Assembly (NCBI GenBank): GCA_028751875.1
Contig: CM054155.1
Span: 53,853,244 to 53,917,243 of the forward strand
Origin: Rapana venosa
Lineage: Eukaryota > Mollusca > Gastropoda > Neogastropoda > Muricidae
Reading direction: 5' to 3'
Length of the DNA stretch: 64,000 nucleotides
Of this stretch, positions 45,535-57,769 are shown in pieces (the stretch's first letter is position 1; the number at the start of each line of letters is the position of its first letter). The position numbers and the translations under genes are program-made. Under the pieces are notes generated by a model. The model did not search any database and was not told the origin of the DNA. It saw only the letters and a list, made by a program, of their open reading frames with translations.

Positions 45535-47960
45535 TTATTCCTGCCATTTCAAATGCTGTTTTTCACCCAACGAGATAAAGTTTCCATGGAGATAGGTCAT
45601 AAGGCTTAATAAAGCTGATAAACAGTTCTGAACCTTTCCGGAGTTCCTTGTGACCTCGAGATGCCTATAGAGATGTTGCATCAAACACAGTTTATCATTG
45701 TTGGGGAATATGACAAGATATTTGCTGGCTCTGCGTGGACACCTGGCTTTGTATGCTTCTGTTTCCCAGATGAAAAAGTACACATCTATTGGGATAAAGT
45801 TTAATATAATGCACTTTCTGTGCATGTAATGCTTGATCTCTTTGCCCCGTTAAGAGAGAAAACATTACAGTTCTCAAAGACAACTGTTTAAGTGTCAGAT
45901 CAAGTATTTCTGGCCACTCAAGCAAACATTCCAAAACTTTATCTATATTCCATGTCTCTTCGTACTTTGGTAGACCTGGGCATTTCTCAAACACTACTTT
46001 TAATAATCTACAAATGTCAGAATGGGAACCAATTAAGTGTCTACTGGTACCATCTGGAGAAAAATATGCACTCAAAGCACTTCTTGCACTATTAACAGCC
46101 ATATAGCCTGCACCTTCAGAGTACAGAAAAGTGAGAAAATCTGCTATATTTACAGGGCAGGTATATACACATCCTGTCAATTGTTGTGGGAATAGTTTTT
46201 ACACTTATTAATATATAGCAACTATATACAACCCATATTGCTGGTCATCAGGATTCCAAAATCAGGTCTACTGCAGTATCTGTCAATCCTTTTCCTCCAA
46301 ATCTTTCCCTGATATTCTGCATTCCGGAAGATGTAGGCTCCCCCCCCTTTTTTTTTTTACAAAGGGATTTCTTGCATGAATGTTTCAAGAAAAAGACTCC
46401 TGGCTGCTGGAGGGGAACAAGTTCGCTATCAGCTACGGATAGGACTGGGCCCAGGCTGTTTCCCACTAGACAATAATAGCCTGTGGTTGCTCTTGACAGT
46501 TTGGAGAACTTGCAGAATCAATACATTGAAGGAAACAATAGAAATCTGTGTCCATGAAATTGAAAGGCATCCAATCATGGCTCTGGGCCAGGCTGAACGA
46601 TAACCATGCACACTACTTGCTTACCCAGGGTGAATAAATCCAAAGAGGTTGGCCCGCAAATGTGAAAGTGCATTATGCAGCATAGCGGTGAGCTTTCCCT
46701 TTACATCCGTGTTTATTTTCCGGATCGTAACAGCGCCATATTGTCCACCCCGTGTAAATGCTGCTGAAAAACAAGTGTTCTTGCAATACATCATTCCCCG
46801 TAAGTAGAAATGATCCATTTAAAGATGGTGAATGGTGGGACAAAATAAATACCAGACAGTGGTTTGTCCGTCAAAATCGAACTGCTTTGCCTGCTGGATC
46901 CTTCTCAAACAATGCAAAGCAAAAAAACTTATTTTAAGTTCAAATACTTTATATTGTACTGCTTCAACGGAGCCATGCACACCAAGTAGCGGTCCTGGAA
47001 TGAACATCCCCAGCCTCCATGCTGGCATTTTAGTGTTATAGTCACTTCGGCCTGGGTAAGACACAAAGTTGAGGGACTTAAATATTCTCAATCCATTACA
47101 GTTTCTTTCTTTCTTGGAGAAGACTCATGAGACCCTCAAAGTTTCCCTATATTTACTAAATGCAGTTTCTGTCATTTTCAGTGGGAGTGCAATAGTCCAT
47201 ATCATACACTGTAAAGCTAGCTACCACATTCTACTACCCTTTGAACTTCCCCGATTGTACTTTCCCCTTTTTCGCAGCTGTAGCTACTAGTTTTAATTTT
47301 CTTACTGACTTTTTCTAAAAACAACAGACATATTGTTTGAATCAGTAACAACACCAGATAATTTAATTCGGATGGATGACACAGTTTTCTTTGGTGAACT
47401 ATAAAACCCTAATGAGCCAAACAGTCTAGCAGTTCTAACATTATGCAGCAGTCCACCATTTCTTCCTGTCAACAGAGAGTCATCAAATAGGAGGGTGAAA
47501 CATTACCTGTCTCTCTCAAACCAAACAAAAACGGTTCAACATTTTTGTGAATTTTCTTGGGCCATGCTATACATTCAGCAAACAATAAAGCTACCAGTTT
47601 CAATTTTCACTTAACCTGAGCGATTTCTGTGCTCTGGCCATATGGGAAAAGAATAGTAAATCCCTTTAAAAACAATGAGTCATGAAACAATCTTTTGGGG
47701 GAAGCTTGATGCGATTGTTTAATTCCATCTTGAAGGGGTAGTTATTTCTTATTCACCCCTTTAAATTCAAACATTGTTGTGGTATCCTTCTTATGTCAGG
47801 TAAAGATATGTTTATAATTTACCACTTTAAACACACATTTAGAGATGACACATTTTTATCTAATTTTGCATTCCTAATAATGGCATCCATTCTATTTTTT
47901 TTTAAGCTTTGGTTATTGGAGACTTGTGTCATACCATTAACACATGAGTTCGAAACAACT
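45535..47960 (-). pseudogene. DIRS-like element (-): RT, RNase H and tyrosine recombinase
   Basis: From high to low coordinates: RT start MDAIIRNAKLDKN (about 47,870-47,910), MELNNRIKLPPKDCFMT, catalytic site YLFDDSLLTGRNGG (about 47,465-47,490) and LFGSLGF, then RNase H segments (LLGVHGSVEAVQYKVFELKI, 46,930; RGGQYGAVTIRKINTDVKGK, 46,700), then recombinase: GMQNIRERFGGKGLTDTAVD (46,262-46,325), NIADFLTFLYSEGAGYMAVN (46,090-46,150), LLTGQRDQALHAQKVHYIKL (45,800-45,870, with the catalytic Arg of box I). The HxxR and Tyr motifs of box II are missing. RT and recombinase would together copy and circularise element DNA. This is the downstream half of the element whose ORF1 lies at 49,550-52,170 and again at 54,256-57,365. 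Confidence 0.88.
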
Positions 47961-47964
47961 CAAT

Positions 47965-49545
47965 AGCATTCATTCACATCTCCCCCTTCCCCCTTTTCTC
48001 TGCCCATGGCCAACCAACACGAGAACCTTTGTCCACACCTTAAACACGCTTTGCACGCTCTGACTCAGAAAAATCTCCCTTATCACTCTCCTCGATTTTG
48101 TCTGCACCCTTTACCTTTAAAGACCACTCAATTCTTCCTACCGTCTCCAAAACACGTTTGTATTAAGACAAAAAAAAAGCCCCACCGGGTTCATTATATT
48201 TTCAGACGATTCCACACGTTACGAAAAATAAGTTAAACCCAACCTGCCAAAGGGAATTGGAGTCCACGGGGGTGTTCTGGGCCCTTTCTTTTCACTTTAA
48301 CTGCCCCACTTTCACATATAAAACAGTCATAAAATCAGCCAATTTTTATGCAGACGATCCAGATTTTGCGGGAAACCCCCCAAAAATCTCCTTCCCTTGA
48401 CAATATGTCCTGCCCCTTCAAGATACCCCAAAATTGGATGGGGAAAAACAAGTTAAAAACAAAAGCGATAAAACTGAACCCATGCTTATAGGGACCAACA
48501 CAAACTTTTTCCCAACAAAGCTTCTAAAATTTTGGGCAATGGGTCGTCCCTCTATCCACTGTGTAAAATATCTGGGGGTAGTTATCGATAAACACGTTTT
48601 CTCCAGAAAAAATTATCACCCAAACCGCCAGTCGTGTATACCAATTACGACGCATTGTGCATTTCGAAAGTATTTTCCACTGATAAAAATCCAAAACAGT
48701 CACATCCCCTTTCTCTCACTTTGACTATTGCAATTTTTTCTGGGGGTCGTCACATATCTATCCCCCTTTTCAACGTATACAAAACTCTGCAGGCCGCCTG
48801 TCCCAAAAAAAAAAAAATCTGAGCACATTACTCCTCTTTCGACCCTTCCACGGCTCCTGTGCCACAAGAGTAAAATATAAGATCTGTACCCTCGTTACAA
48901 AAGTTAAAGCAGCCCTTTCCCCCCGTGAAGTCTCAGTACCCTTTTTCCTTTCCCCGCTCTACTGCAGATACCTTGGGGCAAAAATACCTAGTTTAAACCA
49001 GCCCTGGGCCTCGCTTTCTTGTTTCGGGCCCAGTGATCTGGAACGAACCCCTCCTCCTTCATCAAAAGCCTACTTATGATGTTTTTAAATCCAGCCAAAA
49101 AGACCCATTTATTTCAAACCTAGATTCCCCCCCTTTTTTTTCATCTCATTTTGCCCCTGCCCTCAACCCAACTCCCCCCCCCCCCCTCACCCCCCCCGAG
49201 GAACACCCTTTTGGGTTGGTGGTGTGTGTGTGTTGTGTGGGGGTGTGTGTGTGTGTGTGGGCCGCGCGTCGCGCTTTGGTGTTTACATTTGTTTTTGAAA
49301 AAAAAACTGTTAATTTTTTCCTTTGTGTTTTTTAATTTGATTTTGTAAAAATCTTTTAAATTTGTAACGGGCTGTTTGTAAAAGATAGGATAAATGAAAG
49401 CGTTTTGACTTTTTTTTTGAAAAGATTAGCCTGTAAAATTTTTAATTTTTTTATTTATTATTATTATTATTTATTATTATTTTTTTTTAATTATTATTAT
49501 TATTTTTTATTTTTATTTTTTAATCATTATCATTATCCTTGCCCC
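47965..49545 (+). pseudogene. L2/CR1-like LINE, noisy copy inserted in the DIRS-like element (-)
   Basis: Through heavy sequence noise, RT motifs are readable: a GVHGGVLGPFLF equivalent of GVPQGSVLGPVLF (48,262), YADDPDFAG (48,340), DKTEPMLIGTNTNFFP (48,468), VKYLGVVIDKHVF (48,565), the DYCN equivalent (48,722), and the C-terminal GPVIWNEP and PTYDVFKSSQKDPF (49,030-49,115). The 3' UTR has a poly-C stretch and GT repeat (49,180-49,260), the gcgttttgact tail and ATT repeats (49,450-49,520). It is antisense to the DIRS-like element that flanks it. Confidence 0.75.
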
Positions 49546-49752
49546 TTTGATTAACTAAAGAATCTATTTTTCGGGGCCAGATTCCACAGAAAAAAAAAAA
49601 ATTGACCTGCCCCAGTAAAACGGTTTTCCCCCTCTTGTTTAATTCCTCAAGCAAATTTTGGGGAGTGAAGTATAAAAATTTGACTACCTCATTCCCCTTA
49701 ATTTGAGTGATGATGGGTCTCCGTCAGATGCGGATGGTGGCAGGGGTTATCG

Positions 49753-50930
49753 TCAAAGTTTTAATAGGGGAGAAGGGGCCGATTCTGGAGCACGCATTCC
49801 AACGGTATTGAAAGGGGGGAAAATGTCCAAAAGTTGACCCCTGCTTCCTTCGCCACACTTCTCCTTAATGGCCCGTTCTCTTGTTTTCAAACTTTTATGC
49901 CACTGGAGCACAGATCCCCCCAGCGGAACGATAAAGGGGGCATCATTTCCCAGGTACGACGTTATTACAGGCTTTAAGGTTGTCTTAAAGGTTCCTTGAA
50001 GCGCTTGTGGGGTTTTCCAAGTTTTTCGGAGTTTTCCTTCAGCTGGCCAACAAAAAGTCCTTGGGACCCGGTGGTCATTCGGACAAGTGTTCTGCCAGCG
50101 CATGGTTATCAGAGGTTTAAATGGGGGCAGGCTGCTCTTTCGGGGGTTGAGACCATTCTTGCCACTTAATTCCGAGGTTTTTCGTAGGTATTCGGGAAAA
50201 AATGTCAAGCTTTTTGAATGGACAGCAGTACGTCGCCTGTTTCACACAGTACAACAAGGGGGTCAGCACGAAGCCTGTAAGTTTTGATTTTGGTCGAGCC
50301 TGGTGCTTTTTTTTCTAAGCCGTTGTTGAGTCTGCCGAAGGGAGAACTGGGCCCTTTGGGAATGCGCTCTGTAATTCTGATCAAAAGGTTCCATTCTGAG
50401 GGGAGTGCCCGGTAGCAAAACTTGTCAACTGACCTGATCTCTGGGTTTTATCAATCTTTAAATGCAGGGGGGGGGAAGGGACTGGGTTTGTGAAAAAGCT
50501 TTGTTGGTACATGGACTGGCTTGCTAGGCGATGGTGAGTCCAAGCGCCCCGCAGGAGGGGAAAACCGGTCCAAATAATATATTCCCATGGGGGTGTGCGG
50601 CAAACGCGCAATCATCGCGAAGTTTAACTCTCCCCAAATGCCTCAGACACCTGGCCTAGCTGGGGTGCCGCAAGTTGAAAAGTTTCCCCCCCTGCAAAGC
50701 TGGTAGAGCCCTGTCACAGTCTTGGAAGGCTCAAACACATGGCAAAAGAGAATAGAGAACGGGGGGTGCCAGGCGCAGCCCTGCCACTCCATTTACCAAG
50801 GGAAAATTACGAAAAGTCAGTATTTTCCCTTACTTCGCCTGATGCCATCGGGAAAGCCGCAACAGCTGTATTAGGCTCTTTGGGAAAACCAAATTTTGAA
50901 AAGGGTCGTCCACAGCCCCCGGTATAAAAC
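49753..50930 (-). pseudogene. RTE-like RT insertion, noisy left copy
   Basis: Same element as 54,435-55,741. Readable segments such as PRTFCWPAEGKLRKTWKTPQ (50,000-50,070) are corrupted versions of the clean copy. Frames should be taken from the right copy. Confidence 0.8.
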
Positions 50931-53107
50931 TTGATCCCTCTTTCCCTTTTTTGCGTGATACTGACAATGAATTTGGGCCCAAATTTGTTGTTTTTTCTTA
51001 TCATGTTCAGGCCCCAAAGTGCTTTTTGCTCTGGTTCACAGGGGGTTATTTTCCCCTTCCCTTAAAAAGAGACCCAGAAAACTGTTTTAGGCACCAAAAG
51101 TTGCATTGCCTGGCCGCAATGAAACCCCCAAACACTTGCTCCTAAAGATCCAACTCCTTTGGGCCCTTTGAGAATCAGACAAAAAATTCCAAAAAAGTTT
51201 TTTCATAGAGGTGTCTGTCATAAAATTTCAGCAGCAAAAGTAAGGTTAAGACATGGTTTTATGGCTGCCCATTGTTTGAGAGAGAGAGGCTTTTGGGTGC
51301 ACGGGCCACAGAGCTATGGGCGTCATTGAAAAACCAGGGGTTCCAAAAATTGGGGGTTTTTTTTGTGTGGGGCCTAATCGCATCATTTTTTTGGCGAAAA
51401 AATTGTAGCCCAAAAAACTAACAGTGTGCTGGCAAAGGGTTGTTTTTCCTTTGGGGTTGGTTGGTTGCTTTCCATACCTCACTGTTACTGTTGGCCCCCA
51501 AATTTGTCCACTTTGCTGGGCGCGAATGTTTTTTGAAGCTTTTTAACTTTCTTATGGGGGTTTTTTGGAAAAGTTTGTTAACAAATTAGAATGATGCTAA
51601 AAAATTGTGGCCTTGCTTCATAGTGTTTTTGGTTTATAATCCAAATTTCCCTTTCTGAGCTCATCCTCTTATCAAAAAATAACAGAAAAAACATTGTCAT
51701 TGTCTTTCCCTCATTTTATATCGGGTAGACTAGTTGGGGCCCGTCATGTTTTCCCCCCCCTTTTTTCTCCAACCAACAATTCATTTTCCCCCCCCCTTTT
51801 TTCCCCTTTCCTTTATTTTCCCCTTTTTTCCAATTGCAAAGGGTTCTAATTTTTTTGATTGCTTCAAGTTTAGGAACTTCTTTCTCTCCGAGAGTGTTTA
51901 ATTTCACAACGAAAGTGGATTTTTTTTTTTTTTCCCAGTCACCCTGACCCTTTGTTGCCAAAAGGGCTAAAGGCAAGTAAAACTAAGTTCCCGGGTGAAA
52001 CCTCGATGCAAGTATTAAACTAAAAGGGCATTTGGATCAATAAATGACCTTTTCCCTTTTTTGGTGCCCGGGACAATGCACTCACCAGAAAAACAAACAC
52101 CCCCCCATTAAAATATTCATTAAAAAGTTAATTTATCAGAACACTTCGGCCCTCAAATCACAATCACGTTTAGGTAACTTTGTGCCATGACTTTCTTGGC
52201 GCACGGGCTCCACTGCTACATCTCACGTGATTTCTCTGTACAAGAAATAGATAAGAAATTAATCTGCGATTTAAATCTGACAAGATGAGAACCCTTATAT
52301 GACCTCTGTTGTCGGCAGAGCTGTAAACCAACAGGATTGGGTCGGAATGGATTGTGTGCATGTCAAACATGGACTATAACAGCACCCATTATTTGGAGGA
52401 TACAATCATGATTGGGGTTTACTTTCATAAACCCCTTTGGTATGTCATAAAGAAAATCACATCAATAATGAGGAAGGGAAAACCAGAATCTAAAACACCA
52501 TCCAAGTATTTGAAGAGCTCCTGATTTCAGTGAAAAACGCAATCTAAAGTGGTATAGGCACCTCACAGGAAAAATTGCACTGGCCAAGACTGTCCTACAG
52601 GGAACAGTTCAAGGGAGAGAGACGAGGAGGCAGAAAGGGGAAAAATGATGGAAAGACAACAGCAGAGAGTGGACTGGCCTTGAGTGGAACTGTTTTTCTC
52701 AGGAAAGCAGAAAAACTGCAGAGGGTGGGGAAGCGTTTGCAAAATCTTCATTGGTGCCCCCCCCCCCCCCCCCCCCCCCTCCCGCTTTCGCCATGTGTAT
52801 TGTGGGGATAGGTGAAGGTGAAGGAAGTATGGCCCATCGTGCTGATGGCTGTGAAAGCTGGACACATAGGAAATAACATGAAAAAAGGATCAAAGCAGCT
52901 GAGATATGTGGGTTTTTTAAAGAAAGCTGCTGGTAAGTTTGACAGATAAAAGAACAAACGAAAGCAAATAACACGAACTTGGAACAGCAAGAATCTTTCT
53001 TAATGTGGATTGGTGGTCTAGAAAGCTAAAATTCCCGGTTTCAAGTGTGGTGGTTGATACCCGTTTGTGTCCAAATCTTTCCACATTCACTACACCCTGA
53101 GTGGTGT

Positions 53108-53282
53108 AGAGATAGGGAAAAAGCCGACTTAAGCTCAACTGCTCTTCAAACATACCTAGTTTTTATAAAAACATGGCAACTTTGGGCCGATTCGTCTGCG
53201 CCCAAAAAGTTGCCATGTTTTTTATGAAAACTAAGTAAGTTTGAAAAGCACTTTTCCTTGAGTCGGCTTTTTCCCTATCTCT
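53108..53282. mobile_element. Long near-perfect hairpin (MITE-like)
   Basis: Arms of about 78 bp, from agagatagggaaaaagccga to acatggcaacttt, are mirrored by aaagttgccatgt through tcggctttttccctatctct. The loop is about 20 bases (gggccgattcgtctgcgccc), itself closed by GGGC/GCCC. I estimate about eight mismatches between arms. It reappears at 58,084-58,275 in the noisy right copy. No coding capacity and no target duplication resolved. Confidence 0.85.
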
Positions 53283-53415
53283 TGTAATAAATAAAAAATG
53301 TTACAATCTTGCTTTTGATGGGTAAATATACAATTATGGAATTTTTGTAAAAAAATCTTATCAAGAACTTTCACGAACTTTATCAACTTTTTAATAACTA
53401 TAAAAAAAAATTTTG

Positions 53416-53915
53416 NNNNNNNNNNNNNNNNNNNNNNNNNNNNNNNNNNNNNNNNNNNNNNNNNNNNNNNNNNNNNNNNNNNNNNNNNNNNNNNNNNNNN
53501 NNNNNNNNNNNNNNNNNNNNNNNNNNNNNNNNNNNNNNNNNNNNNNNNNNNNNNNNNNNNNNNNNNNNNNNNNNNNNNNNNNNNNNNNNNNNNNNNNNNN
53601 NNNNNNNNNNNNNNNNNNNNNNNNNNNNNNNNNNNNNNNNNNNNNNNNNNNNNNNNNNNNNNNNNNNNNNNNNNNNNNNNNNNNNNNNNNNNNNNNNNNN
53701 NNNNNNNNNNNNNNNNNNNNNNNNNNNNNNNNNNNNNNNNNNNNNNNNNNNNNNNNNNNNNNNNNNNNNNNNNNNNNNNNNNNNNNNNNNNNNNNNNNNN
53801 NNNNNNNNNNNNNNNNNNNNNNNNNNNNNNNNNNNNNNNNNNNNNNNNNNNNNNNNNNNNNNNNNNNNNNNNNNNNNNNNNNNNNNNNNNNNNNNNNNNN
53901 NNNNNNNNNNNNNNN
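53416..53915. other. Assembly gap, exactly 500 N
   Basis: A round-number gap of the kind placed between scaffolded contigs, so its size is not a measurement. Confidence 0.99.
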
Positions 53916-53919
53916 TGTG

Positions 53920-53971
<52 letters not shown>

Positions 53972-54161
53972 AGGCGCGCGCGTGCGCGCGTGTGTGTTTA
54001 CATTTGTATTTGTAAAAAAACTGTTAATTATTCGCGTGTGTGTGTTTACATTTGAATTTGTAAAAATCTATTAATTGTAACTGGCTGCTTGTGAAAGACT
54101 AGGATGAATGAAAGCGCTTTGACTTGTTTTTTTGCAAGATATAGCGCTGTATAAATTCAAT

Positions 54162-54255
<94 letters not shown>
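53916..54255 (+). mobile_element. L2/CR1-like LINE 3' UTR and tail
   Basis: GT repeat, then gaatgaaagcgctttgactt, tagcgctgtataaattcaat and a long ATT repeat (54,164-54,246). The tail abuts DIRS ORF1 sequence at 54,256, marking the LINE insertion point. Confidence 0.8.
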
Positions 54256-54259
<4 letters not shown>

Positions 54260-54434
54260 CTTGCCCCTTTGATTAACTGAAGAATCTCAGTTTCAGAGGG
54301 CACAGATTTCCACAGAACAAAAAAGAATTGTAGCCTGCCACCAGTAAACAGGCTTTCCTCTGTGTTTAATTCCTCAAGCAAATTTGGGAGTGAAGTATAA
54401 AATTGACTCACCTCATTCTCCTTAATTGAGTGAT
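54256..54434 (-). pseudogene. DIRS-like ORF1, C-terminal part
   Basis: Complement reads KENEVSQFYTSLPNLLEELN, then FFVLWKSVPSETEILQLIKG. The last segment corresponds to 30,020-30,045 in the plus-strand DIRS-like element (gattcttcagctgatcaaga). Cut by the LINE tail on one side and the RTE-like insertion on the other. Confidence 0.8.
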
Positions 54435-55741
54435 GATGGAGTCTCCCGTCAGATCGACGGATGAGTAGGCAGGCAGGATTATCTGTCAGAATGTATCCTA
54501 ATATGGGAGAAGAGGCCGATTCTGGATGCACAGCACTTCCAACAGGTATTGCAAGGGAAAACGTGTCCAGAAGTTGAGCCCTGCTTCCTTCGCTCACACT
54601 TCTCCTTAATGGCCAGCGTTCTCTTGTTTTCAAACGTCTTTATGCCACTGGAGCACAGCATCCTCCAGCGAGAACGATCAAGGGCATCAGTTTCCCAGGT
54701 AGCGACGTCTATGTCACAGGCTTTAAGGTTTGTCTTCAAGGTGTCCTTGAAGCGCTTGTAGGGTTTTCCAAGTTTTCGGAGGTCTTCCTTCAGCTGGCCA
54801 TACAAAAGCATCCTTGGGATCCTGCTGTCTGTCATTCGGACAACGTGTTCTGTCCAGCGCAGCTGGTACTTGATCAGTAGGCTTTCAATGCTGGGCAGGC
54901 TGCTCTTCTCTGGAGGTTGGAGACCATGTCTTGCCACTTAATTCCGAGGATCTTTCGTAGGTATCTCTGGTGAAACTGCTCAAGCTGTTGAATGTGACAG
55001 CAGTACGTCGTCCATGTTTCACAGCAGTACAACAAGGTGGTCAGCACGACAGCTCTGTAAGTTTTGATTTTGGTGCTGAGCCTGGTGCCTTTGTTGTTCT
55101 ACAGCCTGTTGTTGAGTCTGCCGAAGGCAGAACTGGCCTTGGCAATGCGCTCTGTAACTTCTGCATCAAGGATTCCATTGCTGCAGAGGGAGCTGCCCAG
55201 GTAGCAAAACTTGTCAACTGACCTGATCTCTGTGTCATCAATCTTAACTGCAGGTGGGGGGAAGGCACTGGCGTTTTGTGAAATAGCTTGTTGGTACATG
55301 GACTCGGTCTTGCTGAGGCTGATGGTGAGTCCAAAGCGCCTGCAGGAGGTAGAGAACCGGTCCATAATGAACTATATGTCCTCATGGGTGTGTGCGGCAA
55401 GCGCGCAATCATCAGCGAAGACTAACTCTCCCAACTGCCTCAGACATCCTGGACCTAGCATGGAGTCGCCGCAAGTTGAAAAGTTTGCCATCAGTGCAAA
55501 GCTGAATGTAGATGCCCCTGTCACAGTCTTGGAAGGCGTCAATCAGCATGGCAGAGAAGAGAATAGAGAACAGTGTGGGTGCCAGGACGCAGCCCTGCTT
55601 CACTCCATTCACCACAGGAAATGTATCCGACATGTCAGTATTTTCCTGTACTCTCGCCTGCATGCCATCGTGGAATGCCGCAATCAGCTGTATTAGGCTC
55701 TTTGGGTAACCAAACTTTAGAAGGATCGTCCACAGCCCACG
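54435..55741 (-). mobile_element. RTE-like LINE, 5'-truncated, with 40-bp flanking duplication
   Basis: RT motifs on the minus strand: NGVKQGCVLAPTLFSILFSA (55,550-55,615), catalytic ELVFADDCALAAHTHEDI (about 55,375-55,430, Asp pair intact), RRFGLTISLSKTESMYQQ, SVDKFCYLGSSLCSNG (55,170-55,220), then QLRWTEHVVRMTDSRIPRML (54,800-54,870), KPYKRFKDTLKTNLKACDID and a C-terminal CxxC/HxxxxH finger FPCNTCWKCCASRIGLFSHI (54,500-54,565). Frameshifts separate the blocks. The repeats at 54,395-54,434 and 55,742-55,781 (gtataaaattgactcacctc ...) match over 40 bp with two differences and fit a target-site duplication within DIRS ORF1. Confidence 0.9.
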
Positions 55742-57365
55742 GTATAAACTTGACTCACCTCATTCTCCTTAATTGCGTGATACTGACAATGAATTTGGCC
55801 TAATATTTGTTGTTTTTCTTCATCATGTTCATGGCCCCAAAGTGCTTCTTGTCTCCTGGTTCACAGGTGGTTATTCCTCTTCCCTTAAAATGAGACCAGC
55901 CAGAAAACTGTTTTAGGCACCAATTGTTGCATTGCCTGGCCGCACTGAACCCACAAACACTTGCTCCTAAATGATCCAACTCCTTGGCCTCTTTGAGAGA
56001 TGCAGACAAATTATCTCCAAAGAGTTTTTTCAGTAGTAGGTGTACTGTCACTACAAATTTCAGCAGCAAAAGTAAGGTTAAGACATGGTTTTATGGCTGC
56101 CCATTGTTTGAGAGAGAGAGGTCTTGGGATGCACGGCCCTATCAGAGCTACTGGATCAGTCAATTGAGAAACCAGGATTCCAAAAGATTGGGGTTTTCTT
56201 TGTGCTGGGTCTCATGAATCGCATGCATTGTTTTGGCGAAAGCACTTGTAGCACACAAAACTAGACAGTGTGCTGAGCAGAGATTGTTCTTCCTGGTGTT
56301 GGTTGGGGTTGCTTTCCATACCTCACTGTGTACTGTTGGCACACACAATTTGTCACACTTTGCTGGTCGCGAATGTTTTTCTGACAGCTTTTTAACTTTC
56401 TTATGGGAGAGTTTCTTGGAAAATCGTTTGTTAACAAGCTTAGCAATCGATGCTAAAAATTGTGGCCCTTGTCTTCATAGATGTTTGAGTTCATAATCCA
56501 ATTCCTTACTGAGCTCATCCTCATTATCAAAACTAACAGAAAGAACATTGTCATTGTCTGTTCCCTCATTGATATCGGAATAAGACTTGGAAGTATGGTT
56601 GGTCAACACGTCATGTTTACCTTGCTTCTCTTTCCCTTGTTTTCTCCAATCAGCACAAGCTTCATTTTCTTGCAGCTTAAAGGTCTTAACAGTTGAGGAA
56701 ATTTGAGATGATAGCTCTGATATCATCTTGTGTATTTTCGCATCTAAGCTTGGAAGAGGTGTTTCCAATTGACATCAAGGCTGTCTAATTCTGATGTTGA
56801 TTTGACTTCAAGTCTTAGGACTACTTCTTTCTCTCCGAGATGTCGTATGAATGCACACACGAAAGTGGCAGATTTTTTTTCTTTTTCTCAGCATCAGCTG
56901 ACCTTTGTTGCCAACTAAGGGCTACAAGGCAATGTAAAACTAAGTTACCAGGGCTGAGAACCTCGATAGCAAGTATTAAACTAAAGACGATTTGGATCAA
57001 ATAAATGAGCCTTTCCTTGTTTGGTGCCTGGGACAATGCACTCACACAGAGAAACCAAACACCCACACATTAAATATATATCTATTAAAAAAGTTAATTT
57101 ATCATGAACACTTCGGCTCCTCAAATCACAACTCACTGTTGAGGCTAACTTCGTGCCACTGACTTGCTTGGCGCACAGCTCCACTGCTACATCTCACGTG
57201 ATTTCTCTGTACAAGAAATAGATAAGAAATAATCTGCGATTTAAAATCTGACAAGATGAGAACCCTTATATGACCTCTGTTGTCGGCAGAGCTGTAAACA
57301 ACAGGATTGGGTCGGAATGGATTGTGTGCATGTCAAACATGGACTATAACAGCAGCCATTATTTG
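55742..57365 (-). pseudogene. DIRS-like element (-): 5' region and ORF1
   Basis: The 5' non-coding part (57,365 to about 56,830) aligns with 25,345-25,890 of the plus-strand copy. ORF1 then reads SLDAKIHKMISELSSQISST (56,710-56,760), YSDINEGTDNDNVLSVSFDN, KLSHKKVKKLSEKHS-like sequence, KCDKLCVPTVHSEVWKATPT (about 56,300-56,370), SLKEAKELDHLGASVCGFSA (55,935-55,995) and KGRGITTCEPGDKKHFGAMN. ORF1 of DIRS elements is thought to be Gag-like, and no motif here defines its chemistry. Stops are present. Confidence 0.78.
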
Positions 57366-57409
57366 GAGGATACAATCAATGATGAGGTACTTTCATAAAC
57401 TCCTTGGTA

Positions 57410-57720
57410 TGTCATAAAGAGATCACATCAATAATGAGGAAGGGAAAACCAGAATCTAAAACACCATCCAAGTATTTGAAGAGCTCCTGATTTCAGTGAA
57501 AAACGCAATCTAAAGTGGTATAGGCACCTCACAGGAACATTGCACTGGCCAAGACTGTCCTACAGGGAACAGTTCAAGGAGAGAGACGAGGAGGCAGAAA
57601 GGGAAAATGATGGAAAGACAACAGCAGAGAGTGGACTGGCCTTGAGTGGAACTGTTTGCTCAGGAAAGCAGAGAACTGCAGAGGGTGGAGGAAGCTGTTT
57701 GCAAAATCTTCATTGGTGCC
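57410..57720 (+). pseudogene. RTE-like LINE 3' end
   Basis: Reads NLKWYRHLTGTLHWPRLSYR, then ERDEEAERENDGKTTAESGL and CLQNLHWCPP. This is the C-terminal tail seen at 21,740-22,080, on the other strand there. A poly-C run (57,719-57,742) follows. Confidence 0.7.
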
Positions 57721-57769
57721 CCCCCCCCCCCCCCCCCCCCCCGCTTTCGTCCATGTGTATTGTGGGGAT

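Larger units (their letters stand above)
49220..53415. repeat. Left copy of a ~4.3-kb direct duplication beside the gap
   Basis: Corresponds in order to 53,916-58,440: LINE tail, ATT repeat, DIRS ORF1 end (49,550-49,680), RTE-like insertion (about 49,685-50,935), DIRS ORF1 and 5' region (50,935-52,385), RTE-like 3' end and poly-C (52,430-52,790), hairpin element (53,108-53,282). From 49,220 to about 52,150 it differs from the right copy by frequent homopolymer gains and missing bases. From 52,150 on it is nearly identical. Confidence 0.92.

Noticed and set aside
53413..53973. 186-codon open frame across the gap
   Set aside because: Nearly all of it is N; the rest is GT repeat.
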